NCBI GenBank assembly: GCA_964569795.1
Contig: CAZMVB010000070.1
Location: 1 to 5,347, forward strand
Direction of reading: 5' to 3'
DNA length: 5,347 nt
DNA from: JAHJDS01 sp964569795
GTDB lineage: Bacteria; Desulfobacterota; Desulfarculia; Desulfarculales; JAHJDS01
The notes under the pieces were generated by a model. It searched no databases, was not told the DNA's origin, and saw nothing but the letters and a program-made list of their open reading frames with translations. The position numbers and the translations under genes were made by a program. Below, one piece after another: positions 1 to 5,265 of the stretch. Each line of letters begins with the position of its first letter. Position 1 is the first letter of the stretch.

Positions 1-584
1 GCCGCGGCCCGGGCGGCGGCCTCGGACAGGGACAGGTAGCCCGCGGCCGCGCCGGCCAGATCGGCCCGGATCGGCCGGGTTTCCTCGTCATCGGCCAGGC
101 CCCGCAGCCGGTCCAGGTGGCCGGTGACCTCGGCGCACTCCTGCTGAATGGACTCGGTCCGGTCGATGATGTCCATGGTGGCCCGCTCGGTCAGATCCAC
201 CACGTCCTGGAGTTGCCCCTTGGCCGCCTCGAGGCGACGGCCGGCGCTCTCCAGGTCCACGCCCTTGACCTCATCCAGGGCGACGTCCTTGAGGGAGATG
301 GACAGCTCCCGGGCCAGCCGGCCGATCTGCTGGAACATGTCCTGGGAAAGATCCTGATAGAAGCCGTCGACCGGGCCTGGACCCGGCCGCTCCCCCTCCT
401 CGGGCCAGGTCAGGGAGGTCCCGGGCGTTTCGGCTTCACCCAGGCCCTTGTCGATGATCTGATCGACCACCCGGCTCAGGGTGCTGTCCGGCCGGACCAG
501 GATGTTGTACACGGCCCGATCGGTGTGGATCCGAAAGGAGCCGCTGTTCAGTTCCAGATGGATTTGGGGCAACTCGTCATTCAT
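1..584 (-). CDS. cheZ: CheZ-like CheY-P phosphatase, 5' part (runs off left edge)
   Basis: Only the first 194 residues are in the window; the 3' end lies beyond base 1. Residues about 74-150 look like the long helical hairpin of CheZ: FYQDLSQDM near 75-83, then a CheZ-typical stretch at 128-147 (DVVDLTERATMDIIDRTESIQ region). CheZ removes phosphate from CheY-P at the flagellar switch. The catalytic Asp/Gln helix and the C-terminal CheY-binding helix would lie in the missing part, so activity cannot be judged. Residues 1-70 (beta-like segment about 7-30, then a Pro/Gly/Glu-rich linker about 51-74) do not resemble E. coli CheZ and appear to be an added N-terminal region. Start is ATG at 584, with GGAGGAG of the preceding gene's 3' end as ribosome binding site and only 3 bases after the PilZ stop, so the two are very probably co-transcribed and translationally coupled. 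The family call comes from recalled motif similarity. Confidence 0.75.
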   Translation of the reverse strand, partial: MNDELPQIHLELNSGSFRIHTDRAVYNILVRPDSTLSRVVDQIIDKGLGEAETPGTSLTWPEEGERPGPGPVDGFYQDLSQDMFQQIGRLARELSISLKDVALDEVKGVDLESAGRRLEAAKGQLQDVVDLTERATMDIIDRTESIQQECAEVTGHLDRLRGLADDEETRPIRADLAGAAAGYLSLSEAAARAA

Positions 585-587
585 GCC

Positions 588-938
588 TCAATTCTCCTCC
601 CCCGGGCCCACGTCCAGGGCGCGTCCCACGAACTCGACACCGCAGACCGTCCGGCCGTCGTCGGCCTGTTCGGACCAGACCACCCGGGCCAGGCATCTCA
701 GCCGGCCGCGGCCCTCGGCCGGCACCAGGACGTCGCCTTCCAGGCGCCAGCCGTCCAGGAACACCACCAGCCGGACCAGGCTCCCCGTCCCGACCGAGCG
801 GGGCAGTCTCAGCCGGGCCCCGCCCCCGCCCAGGTTCTCGATCAACCCCGGGGACCAGGTCTCGACCTCGCCCGGACCGGCGGTCCACTCGATCGCCAGT
901 TCCCGCGGGTAACGGATGTGTTGGCGCAACCTAGTCAT
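588..938 (-). CDS. PilZ-domain protein (putative c-di-GMP receptor)
   Basis: A 116-residue single-domain protein. The PilZ signature is visible: RxxxR at residues 5-9 (RQHIR) followed by YPRE, and a second motif at 35-40 where the usual (D/N)xSxxG reads NLGGGG, with Gly replacing Ser. Beta strands follow (ARLRL, LVRLVVFL, RCLARVVW) and the fold closes with GVEFV at 100-104, as in PilZ proteins. The family binds cyclic di-GMP through these two motifs and alters motility, polysaccharide export or development; the substitution may change affinity. No membrane segment or partner domain is present, so it probably acts as a small cytoplasmic adaptor. It is the first gene of a unit with cheZ (3-base gap), which suggests a link between c-di-GMP and flagellar behaviour. 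ATG at 938 was chosen because it places RxxxR at the N-terminus; the ribosome binding site is poor. Confidence 0.85.
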   Translation of the reverse strand: MTRLRQHIRYPRELAIEWTAGPGEVETWSPGLIENLGGGGARLRLPRSVGTGSLVRLVVFLDGWRLEGDVLVPAEGRGRLRCLARVVWSEQADDGRTVCGVEFVGRALDVGPGEEN

Positions 939-959
939 TTCAAGATCGTACAGTCAATT

Positions 960-968
960 TTCATACCA
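960..968 (-). promoter_or_regulatory. Candidate extended -10 element for pilZ-cheZ
   Basis: The minus strand reads TGG-TATGAA in the only AT-rich patch of the spacer, about 22 bases before the PilZ start codon. This fits an extended -10 (TGN plus a TATAAT-like hexamer). No convincing -35 is visible 17 bases upstream, where the sequence is GC-rich. A TTGACT hexamer at minus-strand 959-954 lies too close to the gene to serve as its -35. Confidence 0.3.
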
Positions 969-1001
969 GTTGGGCCCGATCCGCGGCCTCAGGCCCGGAT
1001 T

Positions 1002-1016
1002 CCGCCCCAAGGGCGG
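1002..1016. repeat. Small perfect hairpin in the queH-pilZ spacer
   Basis: CCGCCC at 1002-1007 and GGGCGG at 1011-1016 form a 6-bp stem with a 3-base loop. No T-tract follows on either strand, so it is not a canonical intrinsic terminator. It could slow or end transcription from queH by a factor-dependent route, or be chance in GC-rich DNA. Confidence 0.3.
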
Positions 1017-1034
1017 CCCGATCCGGCCGGTCTC

Positions 1035-1080
1035 CGGCCTCGGGACCCGGGACCGGGACCCGGAGATGGCCCCGAGGCCG
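1035..1080. repeat. 10-bp inverted repeat enclosing GGGACC direct repeats
   Basis: CGGCCTCGGG at 1035-1044 is perfectly complementary to CCCGAGGCCG at 1071-1080. Within the 26-base loop and its edge, GGGACC occurs three times (1042-1047, 1049-1054, 1055-1060). A competing pair, CTCCGG at 1032-1037 with CCGGAG at 1060-1065, overlaps the first. The element lies just downstream of queH and could form a large stem-loop in its 3' UTR. No T-tract follows on the minus strand, so a simple rho-independent terminator is not supported. Confidence 0.4.
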
Positions 1081-1099
1081 CGCCGGCCGGGCCCGATAG

Positions 1100-1636
1100 T
1101 CATTTTTTTGACGGGGTGAACCGCTCCTGTTCGCTGTAGATGCAGCCGCAGTAGGGCTGCCGGTACATCCCCCGTTGGCGGCTGACCTCGATGCCCTCGG
1201 ACCAGCCTTCCCGGAAATCCGTTCCCAGGAAGTCCACCCCCTTGTCCTTGGCCACGGCCCGGCCGATGTCCAGGACCGAGTCATGGTCCTGGCGCCGGGA
1301 GTACAGGAGCGTCGAGGTGAAGGCGTCGAAGCCCCCGTGCCGGGCGACCTGGGCCGCCCGCTCCAGCCGCTGATGATAACAGATCCGGCACCGCTCGGCC
1401 TCGCGCCAGGCCATCCGCCGCAGCCAGGCGACCACGTCATAGTCGTCCATGACGATCAGGGGCAGGTCCTCGTCCGCGGCCCACTCTTCGAGCGTGTCCA
1501 GACGCCGCCGCCACTCGGTGAACGGCTGGACGTTGGGGTTGAACCACAGCCCCCGCACCTCCATCCCCTGGCCGCGCAGGACCGAGAGGGGATAGATGGC
1601 GCATGGTCCGCAGCAGACGTGGAGCAGCACCTTCAT
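1100..1636 (-). CDS. queH: Epoxyqueuosine reductase QueH
   Basis: A 178-residue cytoplasmic protein of the QueH family (formerly DUF208), which reduces epoxyqueuosine to queuosine in tRNA, the last step of queuosine synthesis, replacing the unrelated cobalamin enzyme QueG. The conserved metal-binding cysteines are all present: CCGPC at residues 8-12 in MKVLLHVCCGPC, CRIC at 83-86 followed by YHQRL, and CGC at 163-165 in PYCGCIYSEQ. These ligate the iron-sulfur cluster and extra iron known for the family. DYDVVAWL, FTSTLLYSRRQDHD and the FR.GW..GIE..R pattern near 141-154 also fit. The frame is open further upstream to 1723, but ATG at 1636 begins at the conserved N-terminus, has AAGGGAG (spacing about 12) before it, and lies downstream of a good promoter that the longer version would engulf. 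It is divergent from the three-gene plus-strand operon and 161 bases from pilZ. No truncation is seen. Confidence 0.95.
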   Translation of the reverse strand: MKVLLHVCCGPCAIYPLSVLRGQGMEVRGLWFNPNVQPFTEWRRRLDTLEEWAADEDLPLIVMDDYDVVAWLRRMAWREAERCRICYHQRLERAAQVARHGGFDAFTSTLLYSRRQDHDSVLDIGRAVAKDKGVDFLGTDFREGWSEGIEVSRQRGMYRQPYCGCIYSEQERFTPSKK

Positions 1637-1671
1637 TGATCGGGTCTTCTCCCTTCCCGTTGTTTCGGCCC

Positions 1672-1700
1672 ATGATAGCATTCCCGGCCGGTTTAGTCGA
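1672..1700 (-). promoter_or_regulatory. Candidate sigma70-type promoter of queH
   Basis: On the minus strand, TCGACT (1700-1695, four of six matches to TTGACA) is followed by 17 bases and then TATCAT (1677-1672, five of six to TATAAT), preceded by TGC, an extended -10 signature. The predicted transcript would start near 1665 and give a leader of about 28 bases before the queH ATG. No riboswitch-sized leader is available, so a preQ1 riboswitch is not present here. Confidence 0.6.
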
Positions 1701-1716
1701 ACATGCCGGAGTGCGG

Positions 1717-1743
1717 TTGACAACCGGTCGAGGCCCGTGTCAA
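1717..1743. promoter_or_regulatory. TTGACA/TGTCAA dyad: possible operator or -35 of plus-strand operon
   Basis: TTGACA at 1717-1722 and TGTCAA at 1738-1743 are perfect inverted half-sites separated by 15 bases, so their centres lie 21 bp apart, about two helical turns. TTGACA is also a perfect sigma70 -35 for rightward transcription, but 17 bases on the sequence reads TCAAGG, a poor -10. The dyad could be a dimeric regulator's binding site between queH and the plus-strand operon. A chance match or a weak activated promoter are the alternatives. Confidence 0.35.
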
Positions 1744-1796
1744 GGTGAGATCGCCGCCCCGGACCCCGGGCCGGTCAAGAGCGAACCACCCTCTCT

Positions 1797-1800
1797 GGAG
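1797..1800 (+). promoter_or_regulatory. Ribosome binding site of the 77-residue gene
   Basis: GGAG lies 7 bases before ATG 1808. It decides the start: the frame is open further upstream (from 1745), but that stretch has no comparable site and encodes Pro/Arg-rich residues typical of non-coding GC-rich DNA. Confidence 0.65.
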
Positions 1801-1807
1801 TGCCGTG

Positions 1808-2041
1808 ATGGACTATCCCGTCTGCTTCGGGGACATGCAGTTCCGGTTCACCGAGGCCTACGAGGAAATGACCGACCAGACCGACGAGGACGCCGCCGCG
1901 GAACGACTGCGCCAGATCAAGATCGAGTGCGCCCAGTGCGCGGCCTTCGAGCCCTGCTCCCGGATCAGTCTGGTGGACTCCGTCGTCATCCTGAACCAGC
2001 TGGTGAGCGACATGGAGGAATACGACGAGGAAGACTACTGA
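1808..2041 (+). CDS. Small acidic four-cysteine protein, function unknown
   Basis: A 77-residue protein I cannot assign to a named family. It has Cys at position 6 and a cluster C41-x2-C44-x5-C50 in the segment IECAQCAAFEPCSRIS, which could bind iron-sulfur or zinc with C6 as fourth ligand; this is inference. The middle (about 22-40) is charged and helical, the 54-68 segment (LVDSVVILNQLVSDM) looks like an amphipathic helix, and the C-terminus is very acidic (MEEYDEEDY). There is no signal peptide or membrane helix. ATG 1808 is supported by GGAG at 1797-1800. It leads an apparent operon with the GT9-like gene (34-base gap) and the methyltransferase-like gene, so it might assist either, but nothing in the sequence proves a link. 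Codon use resembles its neighbours, arguing for a real gene. Confidence 0.8.
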   Translation: MDYPVCFGDMQFRFTEAYEEMTDQTDEDAAAERLRQIKIECAQCAAFEPCSRISLVDSVVILNQLVSDMEEYDEEDY

Positions 2042-2075
2042 CCCGGCGGACCCGCCCGCCGCAAGGACCACGACC

Positions 2076-3143
2076 ATGGAAGATCCCTTTGCCCCCGGCG
2101 CCCACGGCTTCACCCGGTTCGTCCGGCCGGTCATCATCCACCTGGACGGCAACCGGATCGGGCTGATCAGCGCCGACCAGTTCGCCCTGGGGGACAACCT
2201 CATGGTGACCGGCCTGCTCCGCAACCTGGACCGGCCGGACATGGAGGTCTTCAGCCCCTATCCGGAGCTTTTCGAGAACCTGCCGCCGGTGGCCCGGGTT
2301 CATCGGGAAAACATCCCCCTGCCCGACGAGGATCGCTACCGCCTCCGGCGGGACCTCAGCCGGCGGACCATCGTCTATCCGGCCGACATCAGCCAGGTCG
2401 TGTGCGAGGTGGACAACGCCGCCGAGCGGCCGCTGTCCGACATGGTCCTCAACTTCATCGAGGCCCTGTCCATCCACTACCAGACCCCCCGGCTCAACGA
2501 CCGTCCCTGGCTGATCCTGTCCCCCGGGGAACGGGCCCTGGCCGAGAATTTCCTGTCGCCGAGCCGGCCGACCCTGATCGTGGCCCCCTACAAGGAGGAC
2601 GAGGCAGACCTGCGCTACGACCTGGAGGACGAGTTCTGGGGACCCCTGGTCAGCGTGTTCTCCAAATTCTTCCACGTCGTCCAGTTGGGCTCGGACCGGT
2701 CCCTGCCCGGGGTGGACGAATTCATTCCCCAGCGCCTGCCCCTGCGCCAGCTCCTGGCCCTGCTGGACGGGGCCAAGGCCTTCATCGGCCTGGACGGGGG
2801 CCTGACCCACCTCATCCGGGCCTTCGAGTCGGGCAAGTGGATCATCACCGTCTATCCCCACTTCACCGCCTTCTCGACCTGGGGGTATCGAAACACCTGC
2901 GCCGTGGTCCTGAACGCCGACCTGGACGGCTACGACCAGAACTTCCATCCCTGGGACCCCCGGTACGTCGCCGGTCAGACCGTCCGGCCGGCGGCCTGGA
3001 CCCCGGCCGAGAAGGAAGGCCGGCTGGCCGCCGTCTATGACTTTATCGAGCGGGTCTTCAACCAGGACCCGGGCCAGGGACGGACCCTGATGATGACCGC
3101 CTATCTCGACGAATCGTCCGTCACCCCGCCGCCGGCCGACTGA
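2076..3143 (+). CDS. GT9/heptosyltransferase-like glycosyltransferase
   Basis: A 355-residue protein with the layout of family 9 glycosyltransferases (GT-B fold), which transfer ADP-heptose or related sugars to lipopolysaccharide core. The N-terminal half has the acceptor-side pattern ALGDNLMVTGLLRNL (37-51), where family members carry a GD..L.T..LR.L motif. The C-terminal half has TLIVAPYKED (166-175) at the expected start of the donor domain, and LRQLLALLDGAKAFIGLDGGLTHLIRAF (223-250) matching the GxDxGxxHxxxA signature, with His245. It lacks the typical WR.KRWP segment, and the tail after 295 is unlike standard heptosyltransferases, so it is a divergent member and the sugar is unknown. There is no signal peptide. 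AAGGA at 2063-2067 lies 8 bases before ATG. The stop is only 2 bases from the next gene's start, so the two products probably act in one pathway, plausibly surface or flagellar glycan modification. Confidence 0.75.
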   Translation: MEDPFAPGAHGFTRFVRPVIIHLDGNRIGLISADQFALGDNLMVTGLLRNLDRPDMEVFSPYPELFENLPPVARVHRENIPLPDEDRYRLRRDLSRRTIVYPADISQVVCEVDNAAERPLSDMVLNFIEALSIHYQTPRLNDRPWLILSPGERALAENFLSPSRPTLIVAPYKEDEADLRYDLEDEFWGPLVSVFSKFFHVVQLGSDRSLPGVDEFIPQRLPLRQLLALLDGAKAFIGLDGGLTHLIRAFESGKWIITVYPHFTAFSTWGYRNTCAVVLNADLDGYDQNFHPWDPRYVAGQTVRPAAWTPAEKEGRLAAVYDFIERVFNQDPGQGRTLMMTAYLDESSVTPPPAD

Positions 3144-3145
3144 CC

Positions 3146-3916
3146 GTGCGCCTCTGGCCCTGCCCCTTACGAAAAATCCCCGCCCGGGAGCTGACCTCGC
3201 CCGTGTTCGGCGGCTGGGAGGTCCTGGACCTGACCCTGGCCCTGGCCGCGGCCGCCCCGGTTTCGGCCCTGGATCGCCTGTGGAAGGATCACGTCGAGGC
3301 GGGCGGGAACCTGCGGGGCCAGTACGACCGGTTCGACATGCTCGTCCTGGCCGGGCTGATCCGGCTGTTCGGGGTGTCCCGGGTCCTGGAGTGCGCCCCC
3401 CATCAGGGCTGGAGCACGACCCTGATCCAGATGGTCCTGCCCGAGGACGGCGAGCACCGCAGCTTTGACTTGGTCGATTACGAGGACACCATCCGGGCGG
3501 CCGCGGCCCGCCACACCACCCTCAAGAACTGGTCGTTTCAGGCCGGTGATTTCCGGGAACTGGCCGCCGGACAGCGGGACTTTCTGGCCCAGGCGGACCT
3601 GCTGTTCATCGACGCCGATCACTCCGAGGATTTTGCGGGCTGGTATCTGGACGAGGCCCGGCTCCTGGACCTCATCCGGCCGGGGGGCCTGATCCAGATC
3701 CACGACGTGTATCCCCCGGGCCTGGAGAAGGAGAGGCTGGGCGAGTCGCGCCATTTGTGGACCTGGCTGGCCGACAAGCGGGACCGATTCGACGTCTATT
3801 TCACCTGGGAGCTGGCCCGGACCGAGGTGGTTCAAAAGACCCTGGGGCGGAAGCTCTTCCTGGATCACGCCGGCCGGCAGGCCAATAATTGTTCCGTCTG
3901 GCTTTATAAACGCTGA
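3146..3916 (+). CDS. Class I SAM-dependent methyltransferase-like protein
   Basis: A 256-residue protein with a Rossmann methyltransferase core. Motif I is at about 79-92 (RVLECAPHQGWSTTLI region), followed by SFDLVDYED (106-114) at the acidic end of strand 2, QAGDFREL (132-139), the strand-4 acidic motif ADLLFIDADHSEDF (150-163), and RPGGLIQIHDVYPP (178-191). This arrangement resembles the Methyltransf_24 and cephalosporin-hydroxylase-like groups, which often act on sugars or secondary metabolites and may use a metal through the D157/H159 and H186/D187 positions. Motif I is odd: ExGxxxG is replaced by ECAPHQG. About 60 residues precede the core. GTG 3146 is used because it follows the GT9-like stop by 2 bases; no clear ribosome binding site precedes it, and GTG 3203 (GGGAG 12 bases upstream) is an alternative. 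Translational coupling to the glycosyltransferase suggests it methylates or otherwise modifies the same glycan. The 3' end overlaps the convergent gene by 13 bases. Confidence 0.75.
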   Translation: MRLWPCPLRKIPARELTSPVFGGWEVLDLTLALAAAAPVSALDRLWKDHVEAGGNLRGQYDRFDMLVLAGLIRLFGVSRVLECAPHQGWSTTLIQMVLPEDGEHRSFDLVDYEDTIRAAAARHTTLKNWSFQAGDFRELAAGQRDFLAQADLLFIDADHSEDFAGWYLDEARLLDLIRPGGLIQIHDVYPPGLEKERLGESRHLWTWLADKRDRFDVYFTWELARTEVVQKTLGRKLFLDHAGRQANNCSVWLYKR

Positions 3917-4815
3917 GCCGGACCGTCAAGGCTGGCGGCCTCGAGGGTCCAATCGCCGGCACCGTCCCGGACCAGGCGCCAGCCCAGGGCCGGCAGGACG
4001 GCGACCAGGGGCCGGCCGAACCAGAACTCGAAGCCGGCCGGGTCAAGCCCTTGCCGCTCGGCGTCGCGGCGCAGGGCCAGATCGGCCTCCATCAGGATCA
4101 CCGCCCGAGCGGCCGCTGCTTTGTCCCCGGCGCCAAAGGCCCGGACCGCGTCCGCGAATTCCTTGAAATCCGCCTCGGCCGCCTGCCTCTCCATCAGCTC
4201 TTGTTGCAAATCCCCCAGGGACAGGTCGCCGCGGCCCAGGGGGGGCAGACCGGCCAGTTCGTCCAGGGACTCCGGGCGCCAGCACTCGAGCAGGCGGCAC
4301 TGCCGGGGCCGGTGTTCATAGATCCGGCAGCCGGCCCCTGGATCGTGGAACGGGCAGCCGCCCTCGGGCCGGGACTTGATCGTGACCATCTCCCGGTCCA
4401 GGACCACGACCCGATCCAGGGCGGACGAGAATCCGGACTCGCCGGGGCGCAGGGTCAGGAGCCGGCCCGGGTCGAGCCGGCCGGACTCGATCAGGTCCCG
4501 GTCCTCGAGGTAAAGGGCCGGACCGGACCGGCGGCAGCAGCGGCCGCAGCCCAGGCAAAAAGGCCGGGTGGCGTAGGCCGCCCGGACCAGGGCCCGGGTG
4601 AGTCCGGCAAAGGCCGGGCCCCGCGAGGCCTGATCCAGGGCGTCCCAGGACGCCAGGACCCGTTCGATCTCGGGATCGCTTCTCGCCTTGTCCGCGAAGT
4701 CCCCGGCCGGGGCCAGGGAGTCCACCTGCCGGAGCACGTCGGCCGCCAGGGTCGGCCAGGCCGCCTCCAGTTCCGCCCGGGTGCAGGCCAGCAGCCGTCG
4801 GTCAAAATCATCCAT
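3904..4815 (-). CDS. YkgJ-type cysteine-cluster (zinc/iron-chelating) protein
   Basis: A 303-residue protein. The core carries the hallmark cysteines of the YkgJ/UPF0153 family: CLGCGRCC (C87, C90, C93, C94; CxxCxxCC) followed by aromatic and acidic residues (ALYLEDRDLIESG), then GGCPFHDPGAGCRIYEHRPRQCRLLECW (C154, C163, C173, C178). These eight cysteines probably bind an iron-sulfur cluster or zinc; the family's biochemical role is not established. Residues 1-80 form a helical N-terminal extension, and 195-303 a helical region ending in FWFGRPLVAVLPALGWRLV, making it longer than minimal members of about 100-150 residues. The frame extends upstream to a GTG at 4881, inside the preceding gene; ATG 4815 is preferred because it gives MDDFDRRLLACTRAE and leaves a normal 40-base spacer, although the ribosome binding site (AGAGG, spacing about 13) is weak. 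It follows the 113-residue gene on the same strand and is probably co-transcribed with it. Confidence 0.85.
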   Translation of the reverse strand: MDDFDRRLLACTRAELEAAWPTLAADVLRQVDSLAPAGDFADKARSDPEIERVLASWDALDQASRGPAFAGLTRALVRAAYATRPFCLGCGRCCRRSGPALYLEDRDLIESGRLDPGRLLTLRPGESGFSSALDRVVVLDREMVTIKSRPEGGCPFHDPGAGCRIYEHRPRQCRLLECWRPESLDELAGLPPLGRGDLSLGDLQQELMERQAAEADFKEFADAVRAFGAGDKAAAARAVILMEADLALRRDAERQGLDPAGFEFWFGRPLVAVLPALGWRLVRDGAGDWTLEAASLDGPAQRL

Positions 4816-4855
4816 GGGTCGGTTGTAACCTCTGCCCAAGGGTCGTGTCCAGCCC

Positions 4856-5197
4856 TCAGGTGGCCGTCCCGGACAGGGCACCGGGCGTCTTGTCCGAAAG
4901 TCCCGGAGAAATCCGCCGCCTCAGATCGGCCGCCAGGTCTTCTCCGGTGTACCCCTCGGGCGGGCCCAGCCAGGCCAGTTCCCGGCCCGAGCCCGCGGCC
5001 AGGGCCTCCATGAATTGCCGCAGCCGGCGGCCGAGGACGGCCGGACCGTCGCCCGGGATTTCGAAAAACCGCCGGCCGGTCTCGCCCGGCAGACTGATCA
5101 GGCCCCGGGGCCTCAGATCGTCCTCCACAAAGACGACCCCGACCGCCTGGTCGGCCCCCTGACCGACGACCACGATCTCAAGGATTACATCCACCAT
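4856..5197 (-). CDS. Conserved-looking small protein, function unknown
   Basis: A 113-residue protein without a family I recognise. The first 30 residues look like two beta strands (VDVILEIVVVGQG and AVGVVFVEDD), then a loop with LISLPGETGRRFFEI (34-48), a helix around 53-69 (AVLGRRLRQFMEALAA), WLGPPEGYTGEDLAADLRRRI (76-96), and a Ser/Thr/Gly-rich tail. No cysteines, signal peptide or membrane helix are seen; the valine-rich start is too short and too interrupted to be a membrane anchor. ATG 5197 is secure: GGAGG lies 4 bases upstream. Codon use matches the neighbours, and the gene is followed after 40 bases by the YkgJ-type gene in the same direction, implying one transcript. Expression must pass an intrinsic-terminator-like hairpin immediately upstream, suggesting regulated read-through. 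It is probably a soluble cytoplasmic protein; any function would be a guess. Confidence 0.75.
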   Translation of the reverse strand: MVDVILEIVVVGQGADQAVGVVFVEDDLRPRGLISLPGETGRRFFEIPGDGPAVLGRRLRQFMEALAAGSGRELAWLGPPEGYTGEDLAADLRRRISPGLSDKTPGALSGTAT

Positions 5198-5201
5198 CTT
5201 T

Positions 5202-5206
5202 CCTCC
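5202..5206 (-). promoter_or_regulatory. Shine-Dalgarno abutting a terminator T-tract
   Basis: The minus strand reads GGAGG, then AAAG, then the ATG of the 113-residue gene. The eight-T tract of the hairpin at 5207-5239 ends directly against this GGAGG. It fixes the start codon and shows that the hairpin lies within the translation-initiation leader. Confidence 0.85.
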
Positions 5207-5239
5207 AAAAAAAACCCCGGACCCTGCACGGGTCCGGGG
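5207..5239 (-). terminator. Intrinsic terminator / candidate attenuator
   Basis: On the minus strand CCCCGGACCC pairs perfectly with GGGTCCGGGG (10 bp, five-base loop GTGCA), followed at once by eight T. This is a textbook rho-independent terminator. Because it sits 10 bases before the ATG of the 113-residue gene, with no room for a promoter in between, that gene's mRNA must be read through it. It may serve as an attenuator, or as the second terminator of an upstream transcript with leakage into this gene. A partial copy of the 3' arm (CAGGGTGCAGTCC, about 5250-5238) lies just upstream and could compete for GGACCC. Confidence 0.85.
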
Positions 5240-5265
5240 ACTGCACCCTGTTTCTTGATCTCCCG

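Noticed and set aside
117..1139. Plus-strand 340-codon open frame over the cheZ-pilZ region
   Set aside because: It is antisense to two recognisable proteins, is extremely Pro/Gly/Gln-rich with no domain, and crosses the spacer. Long antisense frames are expected at this GC content.
1637..1665. preQ1 or other riboswitch in the queH leader
   Set aside because: The predicted leader is only about 28 bases and shows no aptamer-like pairing.
1637..1723. 29-residue N-terminal extension of QueH
   Set aside because: It would lie over the TATCAT/TCGACT promoter and carries no family similarity; the conserved protein begins at MKVLLHVCCGPC.
1986..2948. Minus-strand 320-codon open frame
   Set aside because: It is antisense to the GT9-like gene and is rich in Gly, Val, Gln and Asp from reverse reading of its codons; no motif is seen.
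4816..4881. GTG start adding 22 residues to the YkgJ-type protein
   Set aside because: The extension overlaps the end of the preceding gene and is Pro/Arg/Gly-rich without similarity. ATG 4815 is more economical, though not proven.
4051..5013. Plus-strand 320-codon open frame
   Set aside because: It is antisense to the YkgJ-type protein, whose eight spaced cysteines establish the minus strand as coding. The plus frame has no domain.
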